A DNA stretch of 64,000 bases from Acinetobacter bohemicus ANC 3994 (GCF_000367925.1 NZ_KB849165.1:1-64000), one strand, 5' to 3'. Counted from the first letter of the stretch, positions 1 through 11,505 are shown. Numbers and translations are program-made. The notes: generated by a model from the sequence alone, not told the origin.

Positions 1-167
1 AGGTGAAATTTAGATTAATTTAGATCATTTAATATTGTTTTGGTCACTTTATTTTAAGTCTTAGGTTTTCTAAAAGTCACCTATATTTTGATATAGGGGG
101 TTTATTATAAATAAAAAATATGTAATTTAATATAATATTTCTTAATAATCATATAGATGATTGATAT

Positions 168-473
168 TCAATTTAGTATATGAATATTGTGCTCAATTCG
201 GCTTCGAATTGTTTGCAGGGTTTCTGATCGAATTTGCTCAGGTAATATTTCTTGAGTAATTTTATTGAATTGGTTTGCAACATCACAAATCGAGTTAATA
301 GTTTCATCGGCTTTTTTATAGAAAGATCTGCTTTCTGAGTGCCCGATTTGACAAGAGTTTGTCGAGAAATATCTAGTGCCTCGCATAATATCTATTTGGT
401 GATATTCACCTGAGCCTTCGCAAAAATTAATATCGTAGCTAAGGGGAAGTTTCGATTGCCCATTTTGGGACAT
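168..473 (-). CDS. Hypothetical protein (about 101 aa)
   Basis: I do not recognise this protein. The frame is open from a TTG at 494, but the first ATG at 473 (Met-Ser-Gln-Asn-Gly) is a more plausible start. No convincing Shine-Dalgarno sequence precedes either. The protein is polar, has no signal peptide or membrane segment, and its C-terminal half looks helical and charged. It stands alone and diverges from the tpsB gene on its right. It could be a small accessory gene or a chance frame. Confidence 0.35.
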   Translation of the reverse strand: MSQNGQSKLPLSYDINFCEGSGEYHQIDIMRGTRYFSTNSCQIGHSESRSFYKKADETINSICDVANQFNKITQEILPEQIRSETLQTIRSRIEHNIHILN

Positions 474-494
474 TAGAAATAAAAATTTTTGCAA

Positions 495-797
495 TGATCA
501 TCTGGATTGATGAAAGTTGTTTGCTTGAAAGCAAGTTTTTTTAGCACATAGCCTTATTACAAAATATGTTGTTCCAAGAAAATGACTGTCAGCTGAAATG
601 AAATTTGCCCGTGTCGAGGTAGCCAAACTTTGTATTAGAATCGCCCGATCATTTTGTCAGTTAATAAGTTTTTCATAAAATATACCGATTTCAAGTGATA
701 TAAAAATAAAATATTTACCCTCAAAGTACTTCCTACCATTTGATGGAAAAAAATAAAGCATAAATTTTAGCCATCAGTATTTAAATTAGGGAAAATT
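495..797. other. Intergenic region upstream of tpsB
   Basis: About 300 bases without a gene. It holds a short hairpin followed by a T run near 520-540 that could act as a weak terminator. The AT-rich stretch from about 660 to 797 should carry the promoter of the first two-partner secretion operon. An AGGGAA Shine-Dalgarno lies just before the ATG at 798. I see no firm -35/-10 pair. Confidence 0.4.
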
Positions 798-2504
798 ATG
801 AATTATTTAAAACCATTACTTCTTAGTGCACTTATTCTTGGGATTATAAAAAGCAGTTACGCAGCAACACCTGAAATAGAGCTCGCTAATAAGGAAAATG
901 AACGAATTCAACAGAATTTACAAGACCGCTTGCGCTATGAACGAGAGCAGCTTCTTCAATCTTCCAAAGCACCTTCACGTATTGAAATTGCACCGCCTGA
1001 GTCTAAAAACATAGAAAAAGGGCCATGCCTAAATATTACCGCAATTCATGTAGAGGGCACTGCTGTAATTGCGCAGCATGAAATACAGAAAGTCACACAG
1101 CCATATGAAAATAGCTGTATAGATGCCAAACGTATTGAAGAAATTATGGGGAAATTGACCGCGCTGTATTTAAGCAATGGTTATGCAGCCGCACGTTTCT
1201 ATCTGCCGGAACAGGACCTGAAAACAGGTACGCTTAAACTGCGTGTTGAGGAAGGAAAATTAAGCCAACTGCAACTGACAGAACGCGCCAAAGGCACAAT
1301 GTCATTAAGAACCGCCATTATTGGCGCTGAAGGTAAACCTCTCAATTTAAGAGATTTAGAACAGGCGCTGGATCAAATTAATAAACTTCAATCCAATAAT
1401 GCCAGCATGAATATTTATCCGGGAGAAAGAACCGGTGAAAGTATTGTGGTTTTTGACAATGCACCTTCAAAACGTTGGAACGGCTATTTCAGTTATGACA
1501 ACAAAGGGCAGGATTCAACCGGACGCAATCAGGCAGTATTGGGTGTCGGCATTGATAATATTTTTGGCTTGAATGATTTGTTGAATCTTTCTTATAACCG
1601 TTCATTGCCATTTGAAGCCAATCGTCAGGATTCATTTTCGAGCAGTATTTTTTATGCAATGCCATTGGGTTATCACACCTTAAGTCTGAATGCTTCGCGT
1701 TCGGAATATGATTCAACATTACAGACTCAGTTTAACCAGCTGCATTCAAGCGGTGAGACCAATACTTATACAGGGCGTGTGGACAGTCTGCTTTATAGAG
1801 GATTCAACAACCAGTTACGAGCAAATATTGGTCTGACCCATAAAGATACGGCTGCATTTTTAGAAGACATTAAATTGGATGTCAGTAGCCGAAAGTTATC
1901 GGTACTGGATATCGGACTGAGCTACAGCGATATGCTTTTGGCTGGCGTGGTCAATGCCAATGCTGGCTACAGCCGTGGTTTAAAACTGTTTAATGCGCTA
2001 GAAGATGCAGAAAATTTGTCTGCTGAGATGCCAAAAGCGCAATTTGAAAAATTGACTTACGGTTTAAGCTACTTCAAGCCATTTCAGGCCTTAAGACAAA
2101 ACTTCAGTTTTTCTTCCAATTTTGCAGGTCAGTATGCACTGGATACTTTATATGGTTCAGAGCAGTACTCTATTGGTAGCTTGTACAGTGTACGCGGCTT
2201 TAACCAAAGCTCGCTCAGCGGCGACAGCGGCTATTCGTTTAAAAATGATCTTAATTTGAACAAAGTATATAGCTTAAGCAATGGCCCGCTGATTGCGCGG
2301 CATTATATTGGTTTTGACTACGGAAAAGTGGATAACAAAGAAAATTCCAGCCAAGTTGGGGAACTGGCAGGTGTAAGTGCAGGTACTGCGTTTAATTTCA
2401 AAAATGTTGCGCTGGAACTGATTGTGACCCAGCCAGTTTTAAAACCGAATTTTATGAAAAAACCAGATACAGACTTTTTCTTTTCAACCACAGTAACATT
2501 TTAA
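798..2504 (+). CDS. TpsB/CdiB-type outer-membrane transporter of two-partner secretion (ShlB/FhaC family)
   Basis: An Omp85-superfamily pore that recognises the N-terminal TPS domain of its partner exoprotein and exports it across the outer membrane. The 568-residue length is normal for the family. Residues 1-22 form a signal peptide ending in an alanine-rich cleavage site. A POTRA/ShlB-type region spans roughly 75-230, and a beta-barrel fills the rest. The conserved L6 tip motif V-R-G-F is near residue 465, and the protein ends in phenylalanine as barrels usually do. The gene is 12 bases upstream of the large exoprotein gene, so the two are almost certainly co-transcribed and cognate. Confidence 0.93.
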   Translation: MNYLKPLLLSALILGIIKSSYAATPEIELANKENERIQQNLQDRLRYEREQLLQSSKAPSRIEIAPPESKNIEKGPCLNITAIHVEGTAVIAQHEIQKVTQPYENSCIDAKRIEEIMGKLTALYLSNGYAAARFYLPEQDLKTGTLKLRVEEGKLSQLQLTERAKGTMSLRTAIIGAEGKPLNLRDLEQALDQINKLQSNNASMNIYPGERTGESIVVFDNAPSKRWNGYFSYDNKGQDSTGRNQAVLGVGIDNIFGLNDLLNLSYNRSLPFEANRQDSFSSSIFYAMPLGYHTLSLNASRSEYDSTLQTQFNQLHSSGETNTYTGRVDSLLYRGFNNQLRANIGLTHKDTAAFLEDIKLDVSSRKLSVLDIGLSYSDMLLAGVVNANAGYSRGLKLFNALEDAENLSAEMPKAQFEKLTYGLSYFKPFQALRQNFSFSSNFAGQYALDTLYGSEQYSIGSLYSVRGFNQSSLSGDSGYSFKNDLNLNKVYSLSNGPLIARHYIGFDYGKVDNKENSSQVGELAGVSAGTAFNFKNVALELIVTQPVLKPNFMKKPDTDFFFSTTVTF

Positions 2505-2516
2505 GGGGATGTTGAA

Positions 2517-5500
2517 ATGAACCATATTTATAAAACAATTTGGAATAAAACAAAAAATGCATTTGATGTTGTGGCTGAAAATGTAAGTTCAAAAGGCAAA
2601 AAGACATCGGGCAGAAAATCTGGTGCTGAAACAGGCTTTGGACAAGTTTCACATTTTCTTGCGGTATTAACACCGCTAGCCGCTATGTTGTTTGTACAGT
2701 CAAGTTTGGCAGAAGTCATAGTCGGTGATAGCAATACTCAGGTTCACAATGCAAACAATGGCGTGCAAATTATTGATATCGCAACAGCAAATGCTGCAGG
2801 GATTTCTCACAACCGTTATGTCAGCTATAACGTAGATAAAACCGGCCAGGTTTTAAATAACGCAGCGCAATCAGCCTCTCAGTTGTTTGTTATGACTGAA
2901 CTGGCTGGCAAAATCATGACCAATGCCAATTTAAATACCAGTGCAAAGGTGATTTTAAACGAAGTCACAGGTGCCAACCGTTCTGCATTAAATGGTCACA
3001 TTGAAGTTGCGGGGGCAAAAGCCGACGTTATTCTTGCCAACCCATACGGTATTACCTGTTCCGGCTGTGGTTTTATTAATACAGACAGAGCGACATTAAC
3101 GACAGGTACACCAAAGTTTAGCGCTGACGGAAACATTACCGGTTTTAACATTACACAAGGCAATATTTCTATTGCGGGCAATGGCTTGAATGCCAACAGC
3201 GCGGGCTTGCTTCGTTTGCTGTCCAGAAACCTAAGTATTGATGGACAAGTCAATGCACAGCAGCTGGAAGCGGTGACAGGCGCCAATGCATATGACTACA
3301 CAACAGGGAAAGCCACTGCAATTGCAGGGACAGGCGCAGCTGCACAGTATGCAATTGATTCCACCTTGCTGGGCGGTCTTTATGCTAACCGTATTAGCCT
3401 GATTTCCACGGAACAGGGGGTAGGTGTACGTATGGCAGGTGATGCAGCTGCCAGCGCCGCAGACTTCACCTTGAGTGCAGCGGGCGATATTCAATTGAAT
3501 AATAAAATTAATGCCAAACAGGCAATAGATATACAGAACAGCTCTGCACAACAGCAAAAATTGAATATTCAAGGCGGATTAACGGCAAATAATATTTCAA
3601 TTGGTGCAGCTAACACGCAAAATTTAAATGTGGATGTGGCGGGCGGTACGCTGTATGCCGGCAGTGCTCTGGATATCCAAAGTCAGGCGTTCAATGCCAA
3701 TAATGCCAAAATTCAGGCGAAAGATACGCTAAAAGTAAATGCCAATACAGATATTGCTTTGCAAAATACAGTGCTAGATGCTGCTGACTTGCAAGTGAAA
3801 TCCAATGCATTCACCGCGCAGGATTCACAGCTGAAATCTGCACAAAATATAACTATTCAGACGGCTCAAGATTTAAAACTTAAAAATACAGATGCTGAAG
3901 TGCAAAATAATGTCGTTTTAAGTTCTGTCAGTGGCAATATGGAACTGTCTGGTGGCAAACTGAAAGCCGGTAATGCTTTAGATCTGAAAGCAAATCAGCT
4001 GGCGCTGAGTACACAGACCTCAGCTACAAAAACCAATATTCAAGCACAGCAGTTCACTCTAGATGAAAATGGCCTGATTGTTAGTCTGAACAATACTGCC
4101 GTCAATGCTTCTAATGCCGATGTTTGGGGCCAAATGTATAGTTCAGCAGCCAATTTTAACATTGGTGGGATGTTGAACAGCGCTAACAAAACCCTTGTTT
4201 CTATTCAAAATTTAAATACGGTAAATGCAAAAGACCTGAGTTTAAAAGGTTTGTGGGAAGCTGGAAATTTAACGCTAACAGCTGTGAATTCCCTTCAGCA
4301 GGCTGGTGCTATATATGCGCAAAATAATTTAGTATTGCAAGCAAATGCCATGAGTTTAACTGGCGCAGTACAGGCAGGACATAAACTGAATGTAAATGCA
4401 GTGCAGCAGCTGACCGTAGACAGTCAAGCACAGCTATTTAGTTCGGACAGCATTGAGCTTTCAGCAGATGCAATTCAGCTGGATGGCTATGCGGGTGCAG
4501 AAAATTCAATGACTGCAATTGCAGCCAATAATCTGACAGCAGGTACTACTGCGCAGCTGGAAAGCAATGGTTTGATTGCATTACAGTCTAAAAATGCAGA
4601 TATTGATTTGCAAGGCAAAACCTATGCGCAAACTCAGACGATTTCAGCTCAGAAAAACCTCAATATCGCTGCTGGTGCTTCGGTCACCACGGTAGGCGAT
4701 TTAAATATTACAGCTGATACTTTAAACAATACAGGTGCGGTAAATACTCAGCAGTTGACCAAGGCACAACTGAAAAAGTTAAATAACCAAGGCAGTCTGA
4801 TTTCAGACAAATTTGAACTGGGTACGCTGGATAGCCTAAACAATAGTGGCAAACTCATTTCCAATCAGGATTTAGAGCTAAATACAGCAGCTCTGACTAA
4901 CGCTCAGAATTCAATTCTTGCTGGAAACAGCAACCTGAACCTGCATATAAACGGCGCAGATTTTAATAACCAAGGGGTTATTTCTGCTGTGGGCAGTCTG
5001 GTATTAGATGCTGCGCAAATCAATACAGTGAACAATGGTTCACTTTCGGCTGGAAATCAGCTGAATATTGATACACAGATGCTGGACAATGCAGGCAAAT
5101 TAAATGCTTCAGCTGTTAATATCAGCGCGTCTGATGTGAATAACAGCGCCAATATTATTGGCAGCACGGTAAAAATTAATGCGGACAAAAAAGCAGACAG
5201 CGCTATCGTCAATAGCGGAGAAATCTATGCAGCGAATCAAGCAGATTTAACCGCATCAGATCAAATTGACAATACTGGCTATATTTACACGGTAAATAAT
5301 CAAAATGCCGGCGCTGTAAATTTAACTGCACAGCAGCTGCTGAATGGCAGTAAAGGAATTATCAGTACCAATAATCTGCTGTTAAAGACAGATAAAATTG
5401 TCAATGCTGGACAGATTTCTGCGGATGCAGCAGGAATTGAAGGCAAGACTTCTTTGCAAACAGCGTTGACCAATACGGGTAAATCATCATCGAATACCGG

Positions 5501-8500
5501 TATTTACATCTATGACTCACTAAATGCAAAAAACTTGAGTAGTTTGAACAACTCAGGTGATGTTTATGTGAATTTAAAAGCTTCAGACAACCGCTCTGAA
5601 ATTTCGGCAGCAGACCTGACAAACAGTTCAGGTGCATATTTATATTTGGGCAATAACACAAGCTTTAACCAGACAGGTTTGGTTTCAAAAAATGCCGGTG
5701 AAATTTATGTGCAAAGCAATGGTGTAGCACCGCTCGCAACATCAATCAGCTTTGCAAAATTAGATAATAGCGGTGGTACGCTCAGTATTGATGCTGCGAC
5801 ATTGAATTTTTCGAATAATTATCAGCATACCGGTAAGCTGAATGCGATGAATAGCGCAGCTGTAAACGCCAATGCAGATTTTATCAACAGCAGCACTGGA
5901 GAAGTGAATCTGTATAATTCCGATTTGAAAGCAAAGAGCTTAACCAATCAGAATGAGATCAAAACCTCGGGTATATCTAAAATTGCAGCTGAAACCAAGC
6001 TGGTAAATAACAAGCTGATTCATTCTGCCGGTACTTTGTTTATTGATGCGGCAGCTTTAACCAATGCTGCAAAGTCAGGCATTATTTCTTTAAATAATTT
6101 GCTGATTAATACTCAACGCAGTGATACAAATACAATCACCAACTTTGGTGATGTTTATGCGGCTGAATATCTGGTGCTGGGTAATGAAATCAGCAAGAAA
6201 ACCAATGTATACAATAAAATGAACAACAGTAAAACTCAGGTTTCTGGCGGCAATTTGCAGGCCGGAAAAGGCATAGAGGTTTACGGTCATGATTTTGAAA
6301 ATAATTATAATGTTTTAGTTAACGAAGGCGATATTTATTTAAACCTGAGCGGAAAGTTCTTGAATGAACGGACCTACTATGGCGATAAAATTAATATTAC
6401 TGAAACTTGGAACACACCGCAGATGTACCTAACCAGTGATAATGACTGGGGTGATGAATCTTTTTATGACAGTGCGAGCAATACAGTTATTTATACCACT
6501 CAAGTTGCGATTAAAGGCGGTGGTGACGATGGTGTACAAGCAAGTGTAGTCACGGAAACCTGGAAAAAGAGCACAGATGTGAAGGCCGGTACTGAAACTA
6601 ACTATGACACAATCAAAAACTACCTAAATGGAGATATAGGCCAAGCCAAAATCGGTGCAAATAACGGTAATATTACGATTAACTATGTAGATGATTCGAA
6701 AAACATAGGCGCTAAAATTTATGCCGCGGGTAATGGCGCTGGAACGGTGAATATACAGGGGCCTGGAAATTTCACCAACCAATCCATTGATTTATACCGT
6801 GACAAACTGTTCGAGTTAAAATATTTATTATTAACCGATCATAGCAACAGGGCTGGAGCAGTTGTTTCATTAGATTCAAAAAATCCAGGCACCATTCAAT
6901 TAAGTAATATTGATGATGATGGTGATTTCAATCGCTCAAATAATTATATTGATAAATTAAAATCATTAGTTTTATCAGGTATTTACTATGATTATCGTGA
7001 TGCTAATACGGATAAGTACACCACTGTGAAAGATAGATCAGGGGATAATTATACAGTGACTTATAACGTAAAAAATGTGATTGATGCGATTCGCAGCAAA
7101 GTTAAAAGTGATGGCTTTAAAGCATTAGTTGATAACAGCGGGCAAAGTAATACAGCGCAGTCTAAAGCAACTATTACGGGTAACACTGTTCAGATTAAAT
7201 CAGATAAGTTAACTAATACATCTGTGGTAAATCTTGAACAGGTAACAAATGACAATAAACTCTGTGCTAACTTGGGGCTAACTTGCCAAATTGACAAGGC
7301 GGCAACAGATAAAAAAGAAAATGCTGATGCACCGCAAGACGAAGCGGATGCGGAAGCACCTAAAAAACAAGTAGATACAACCAAGTATACAGACGATGTA
7401 CGTATACAGGCCGTTAATCCGGTTTCTCAAGCACCTGCTGTCAATTTATCATTACCAGTTTCTGATTATGGTCAATACATTACCTCAAAAAATCCGAATT
7501 CGAAATATTTAGTCGAATCGAACCCGCTGTATGGGGAAAATTCGAATGTGATTGGTTCGGATTATTTGCAGGAAAAATTGGGTATAAATCCAGATAAGCT
7601 TATGAAGCGCTTAGGCGATAATGGCTATGAAATGAATCTGGTGCAGCAGCAGCTAATTTTCTCATTAGGCACAGCCGTACTGTATGCCAACAGTTCTATG
7701 GCCGACCAAATGCAAAAACTGTTTGATCAGGCATCAGACCAGTCATCTGGCTTAGGTCTAAAATACGGCAAAGCATTAACGTCAGACCAAATTAGCAACT
7801 TAAAACAAGACATGGTGTGGATGGTGGCAACTGAAGTCGCTGGTCAAAAAGTATTGGTACCGCAGGTTTATCTCAGCAAGGCAACTGTAGACAGTATCAG
7901 CACTTCTGGCGCCGTAATTGAAGGTAAAAATTTGACCTATTTGGACGTTGAGTCTTTAGACAATAAAAATGCGGCCATTCGCGGCGGCACTGTGGTTGTG
8001 GATGCGAAGAAGGATATCAACAATATTGGTGCGCAGATTAAAGGCGGTAATGTCTTCCTGACCTCTAAAGAAGGCTCAATCAACAATATTACCGAAGTGC
8101 ATACTTCTGGAACCGATTCAGACCGTAAAACATCAATAGGCGCAGTAGCCGGCATTGTCAGTGACGGTGCATTGGTTATGGATGCTGCAAAAGATATTAA
8201 TAATGTCGGTGCCAAGCTGAAGGCGGGTGAAACTTTAGCGCTGAAAGCTGGCAACAACATTAATATTTTATCTATTCAGGATGCTGAAGCTTCTTCAAAA
8301 AGCATTAAAAACGGCCGCAGCTCTACCAGTTCTGTCACCCATATGGGCTCGGTGTTAGAAGCGGGCGGCAATGTAATCATGGACAGCGGTAAAGATACGA
8401 CCATTAAGGGCAGTAATGTCACAGCGGGCGGTTTAATGTATGTGAAAACTGGCGGTGACTTTAAGTTACTTGCAGATCAGGATACGACTGAAACCAAAAC

Positions 8501-11486
8501 TTCAACATCACGTTCTGGCTTAGGCGTGGGTGGTGGTGTTTGGGGTAAAGAAACTGTCGAAACAACAGATTTTAAAGGCACCAATAAAGCCAGCAATCTG
8601 AGTGTGGGCAGTTTAATTGTCGACTCGGAAGGCAAGGCGATTATTGAAGGTTCAAATATCGGCATACGTGACAAAGCCAGCACCAGCTTAATTCGAGGGA
8701 AAGCTGGCGTAGATATTCTGGATGGTAAAGATGAAGAACGTCATGAGAAAACCACGACGACCTCGACATATTTGAAGTCTACTAAAGGTAGTGCAAGCAA
8801 CGACAATCCAATTTATGGTGCAGCAGCAGATGGCATATCGAAAGATAAAAAAGGAAAATTTGACGGTAATGCAACGCAAAATATGTATGGTGCTTCAACT
8901 GAAGATGAGCCAGATGTTAAAGTCAATGCCAGCGCCAAAGCAGAAAAAACAAAATTGTCGATGACAGCGCAAGCCGGAGCTTCGGCTTCTGCCAAAGGTG
9001 AAGCTGCACTGAAAATTTCAGAGACAACCAAAACTGTAGAAAAAAGCGGTTCTAGCACCAGTGTCGCATCTAATATTGTATCGGCAGGTAATTTGGCCAT
9101 CATGTCTGACAACACCGTGAATGTTAGAGGCTCAAATGTTGATGTAGACGGTAAATTGGCTATTGCTGCCAAGAATTTGCTGGTCGAAGCTGGAAAAAAT
9201 ACCAGCTATGCTTCGCGTGATGTAAAGCGTACCTCTGTCGGTATTTTTGCAGAAGGTGATGCTAGCGCTCAAGCAGGAGCACAAGCTGGCGGCAAGGTGG
9301 GTGTCAATGGTGCATCCTTGGGCGTTAATGCAGGTGCAAGCGCGGAAGCCAATGGCACAGTAACATTTGGTGCGAAGACAGAGCATCAAAATGAAACTAT
9401 GAACAGCTTGACGCATACCAATTCAAGCCTGAAATCTGGTTCAGATATGCTCATCAAAGTGACAGATACAGCAACTTTCCACGGTGCTGATGTGCAGGCA
9501 GGTCAATGGGATAAAGATGGTAAACCTGTTGGGGCTCCGGCAGCTTTAAGAATTGAAGCAAAAAACATTAAAAACCTGGCTGTACAGGATACACATAGTG
9601 AAACCAGTACCAGTTCAAGCAAATTGGCAGGGGTTTATCTCAGTGGAAGTGTCTCTGCTCAAGCCAGCGCACAAGCCGGTGCTTCAGCAGATGCAACCAA
9701 CATCAATCCGCTCAGCGCAGGTGCATCTGCATCGGCAGGTGTATCTGCAGAAGTAGGTGCGGGTTTAAGAACAGCCATTGAAAACAATGAGCAATCTTAT
9801 GACACAGTGACCAATAAAGGAAATAACTTTAAAGCAACAGGCAGTTTTGTCCGGATTGCTGAAAATGAAATTTTGGACCAGGCGACTCAAGTCAATGCCA
9901 GTAGCATTTATCAAAGTGCAGCAACAATTAAAGATGAAGCTGTACATGACAGCCAGACGTTCCATAGTAACAGCCAGTCCCATGAGGCTCGACTAGGCTT
10001 GTATGCAGAAGCTGGCGCTAGTGCCAATGTATCTGCACAAGCAAGTTTAGGTGCTACAGCTTCTACTGGCACGGGCACGCAATCCAGCGGTGCAAGAGAG
10101 TCAAGTTCATCTGGCGCCAAGAGTACTAAAGTGGCAGCAGGTGTTTCTGCGCAATACAGTATGGAGTCTTCCAAAGTTGACAGCAAAGATACGCAGGCAA
10201 GAAGTTCCTCATTTACATCAAGCGGGAATATCACCTCAATTTCCAGCGGTGAAACACAGCTGAACGGCACGCAATTTAATTCGACTGGCGGCGGCATCAA
10301 TTTGGAGGCATCTAAGCTGACTTATAACGCGGTGCATGATACACATGAGTCTAGTTCTACGAGCCGTAATGTCGATGTCAATGCAAAAGTGGGTATGGAT
10401 TTAAAAGGTAAGCCGGATGTAGAGTTTGGTGCTGAATATGGTCAAAATAAAAGTAATGCCAAGTCATTTACGGCAGTTGTAGGCGGTTTAAATGCAGCTA
10501 GAAATATTAAGGTCAGAGCAAATGAAGCAAATTTTGAAGGTACAGCATTAACGGGTAATAATATATCTGTTCAAGCGAGCAGTACAGCCTTTACTGCGGC
10601 CGAGAGTACCAAAACTAGCAATTCAACCGGTTTTGGTGTCGGGGTAAGTTTTGAAAACGCCCAAAAAAGTACAACAGCGAGGGAAAATGTACAACGGACA
10701 GTTACTCAAGCTGGTGGTACTCAAACAACTGATACTACCCATAAATCAGGTGGCATTTCTGCTAACTTCGACATTGCGAAAAATAATTCAACTAAGTACA
10801 CCGGTTCTGAAATTACGGCTAATCGTTTTGAGGTCAGTGCACCCGTAGCCAATACAGCAGCGACATTAAATACGGACGCAGCGAGTCCCGTCAGTCTTGC
10901 GCCTGCTTCTCAGTTGGTTTCCCGTCCAGAACTGGCAAGAAATGCGGACGGTAAAGCCATTATCAATAATGGTGCACCTGTGATTATTGCCAAGCAAACT
11001 GAAGTGAATATACCTACTATTGAATCTTCGAATGACAAAGCACTTCTTGGTGCTCCTGTTACGGTTCAGCCAGCGGCTTCCGGTGATCTAGCTTCATCTC
11101 AACCGACTTTAAACATGGAAAATGTCAAATTTAAATCGGTGAATAGTAAAGGTAAAGCGGTTGAAGATAATTCAATTAATAAAACTGACACTTCTGCCGT
11201 TCAAGTGACATCGATGACTAAGAAAGACAGGAACTCTGGCTTTGAATTAGGCGGAGAAGGCAGTGCAGACTCGAGTGACCTGCGTCAGATTAAAGACAAC
11301 AGGAATGCTTATTCGGGGACAAGAACGCGAGGGACTGTTCGCCAAGCTACTGAAACTTTAACGCAGAATGATACAAGAGATACAGAGCAATTAAATCAAA
11401 ATTCTACACATAGAAATGTTGCAGATATCATTGGAAATAAGGCTGGGCAAATAAGGGATAGTCTAAGATCTACGCGCACACCTTAA
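2517..11486 (+). CDS. Large FhaB/CdiA-like two-partner secretion exoprotein (TpsA), no toxin module seen
   Basis: A 2,989-residue secreted filament protein, probably an adhesin or a CDI-type stalk. The N-terminus carries an extended signal peptide (ESPR-like residues 1-25, then a hydrophobic segment at about 44-66). The TPS domain follows, with the NPYGI motif near residue 175 and a C-x-G-C pair just after it. Long runs of degenerate FHA repeats fill the middle. A segment near residue 1,700 (7560-7700) matches the equivalent SDY...KRLGD region of the CdiA at 15651, so the two proteins share an architecture. The C-terminus is low-complexity, rich in Thr, Asn and Arg, with no VENN motif, no pretoxin domain and no recognisable toxin. 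An AAGGGG Shine-Dalgarno supports the start. It may be an adhesin or a CdiA that lost its toxin end. Confidence 0.9.
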   Translation: MNHIYKTIWNKTKNAFDVVAENVSSKGKKTSGRKSGAETGFGQVSHFLAVLTPLAAMLFVQSSLAEVIVGDSNTQVHNANNGVQIIDIATANAAGISHNRYVSYNVDKTGQVLNNAAQSASQLFVMTELAGKIMTNANLNTSAKVILNEVTGANRSALNGHIEVAGAKADVILANPYGITCSGCGFINTDRATLTTGTPKFSADGNITGFNITQGNISIAGNGLNANSAGLLRLLSRNLSIDGQVNAQQLEAVTGANAYDYTTGKATAIAGTGAAAQYAIDSTLLGGLYANRISLISTEQGVGVRMAGDAAASAADFTLSAAGDIQLNNKINAKQAIDIQNSSAQQQKLNIQGGLTANNISIGAANTQNLNVDVAGGTLYAGSALDIQSQAFNANNAKIQAKDTLKVNANTDIALQNTVLDAADLQVKSNAFTAQDSQLKSAQNITIQTAQDLKLKNTDAEVQNNVVLSSVSGNMELSGGKLKAGNALDLKANQLALSTQTSATKTNIQAQQFTLDENGLIVSLNNTAVNASNADVWGQMYSSAANFNIGGMLNSANKTLVSIQNLNTVNAKDLSLKGLWEAGNLTLTAVNSLQQAGAIYAQNNLVLQANAMSLTGAVQAGHKLNVNAVQQLTVDSQAQLFSSDSIELSADAIQLDGYAGAENSMTAIAANNLTAGTTAQLESNGLIALQSKNADIDLQGKTYAQTQTISAQKNLNIAAGASVTTVGDLNITADTLNNTGAVNTQQLTKAQLKKLNNQGSLISDKFELGTLDSLNNSGKLISNQDLELNTAALTNAQNSILAGNSNLNLHINGADFNNQGVISAVGSLVLDAAQINTVNNGSLSAGNQLNIDTQMLDNAGKLNASAVNISASDVNNSANIIGSTVKINADKKADSAIVNSGEIYAANQADLTASDQIDNTGYIYTVNNQNAGAVNLTAQQLLNGSKGIISTNNLLLKTDKIVNAGQISADAAGIEGKTSLQTALTNTGKSSSNTGIYIYDSLNAKNLSSLNNSGDVYVNLKASDNRSEISAADLTNSSGAYLYLGNNTSFNQTGLVSKNAGEIYVQSNGVAPLATSISFAKLDNSGGTLSIDAATLNFSNNYQHTGKLNAMNSAAVNANADFINSSTGEVNLYNSDLKAKSLTNQNEIKTSGISKIAAETKLVNNKLIHSAGTLFIDAAALTNAAKSGIISLNNLLINTQRSDTNTITNFGDVYAAEYLVLGNEISKKTNVYNKMNNSKTQVSGGNLQAGKGIEVYGHDFENNYNVLVNEGDIYLNLSGKFLNERTYYGDKINITETWNTPQMYLTSDNDWGDESFYDSASNTVIYTTQVAIKGGGDDGVQASVVTETWKKSTDVKAGTETNYDTIKNYLNGDIGQAKIGANNGNITINYVDDSKNIGAKIYAAGNGAGTVNIQGPGNFTNQSIDLYRDKLFELKYLLLTDHSNRAGAVVSLDSKNPGTIQLSNIDDDGDFNRSNNYIDKLKSLVLSGIYYDYRDANTDKYTTVKDRSGDNYTVTYNVKNVIDAIRSKVKSDGFKALVDNSGQSNTAQSKATITGNTVQIKSDKLTNTSVVNLEQVTNDNKLCANLGLTCQIDKAATDKKENADAPQDEADAEAPKKQVDTTKYTDDVRIQAVNPVSQAPAVNLSLPVSDYGQYITSKNPNSKYLVESNPLYGENSNVIGSDYLQEKLGINPDKLMKRLGDNGYEMNLVQQQLIFSLGTAVLYANSSMADQMQKLFDQASDQSSGLGLKYGKALTSDQISNLKQDMVWMVATEVAGQKVLVPQVYLSKATVDSISTSGAVIEGKNLTYLDVESLDNKNAAIRGGTVVVDAKKDINNIGAQIKGGNVFLTSKEGSINNITEVHTSGTDSDRKTSIGAVAGIVSDGALVMDAAKDINNVGAKLKAGETLALKAGNNINILSIQDAEASSKSIKNGRSSTSSVTHMGSVLEAGGNVIMDSGKDTTIKGSNVTAGGLMYVKTGGDFKLLADQDTTETKTSTSRSGLGVGGGVWGKETVETTDFKGTNKASNLSVGSLIVDSEGKAIIEGSNIGIRDKASTSLIRGKAGVDILDGKDEERHEKTTTTSTYLKSTKGSASNDNPIYGAAADGISKDKKGKFDGNATQNMYGASTEDEPDVKVNASAKAEKTKLSMTAQAGASASAKGEAALKISETTKTVEKSGSSTSVASNIVSAGNLAIMSDNTVNVRGSNVDVDGKLAIAAKNLLVEAGKNTSYASRDVKRTSVGIFAEGDASAQAGAQAGGKVGVNGASLGVNAGASAEANGTVTFGAKTEHQNETMNSLTHTNSSLKSGSDMLIKVTDTATFHGADVQAGQWDKDGKPVGAPAALRIEAKNIKNLAVQDTHSETSTSSSKLAGVYLSGSVSAQASAQAGASADATNINPLSAGASASAGVSAEVGAGLRTAIENNEQSYDTVTNKGNNFKATGSFVRIAENEILDQATQVNASSIYQSAATIKDEAVHDSQTFHSNSQSHEARLGLYAEAGASANVSAQASLGATASTGTGTQSSGARESSSSGAKSTKVAAGVSAQYSMESSKVDSKDTQARSSSFTSSGNITSISSGETQLNGTQFNSTGGGINLEASKLTYNAVHDTHESSSTSRNVDVNAKVGMDLKGKPDVEFGAEYGQNKSNAKSFTAVVGGLNAARNIKVRANEANFEGTALTGNNISVQASSTAFTAAESTKTSNSTGFGVGVSFENAQKSTTARENVQRTVTQAGGTQTTDTTHKSGGISANFDIAKNNSTKYTGSEITANRFEVSAPVANTAATLNTDAASPVSLAPASQLVSRPELARNADGKAIINNGAPVIIAKQTEVNIPTIESSNDKALLGAPVTVQPAASGDLASSQPTLNMENVKFKSVNSKGKAVEDNSINKTDTSAVQVTSMTKKDRNSGFELGGEGSADSSDLRQIKDNRNAYSGTRTRGTVRQATETLTQNDTRDTEQLNQNSTHRNVADIIGNKAGQIRDSLRSTRTP

Positions 11487-11505
11487 AGCTTTGTATTAAA
11501 GGTAT

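Noticed and set aside
2528..11000. Many antisense and alternative-frame ORFs inside the two large exoprotein genes
   Set aside because: They follow the repetitive codon use of the real gene, have no ribosome sites and no domain character.
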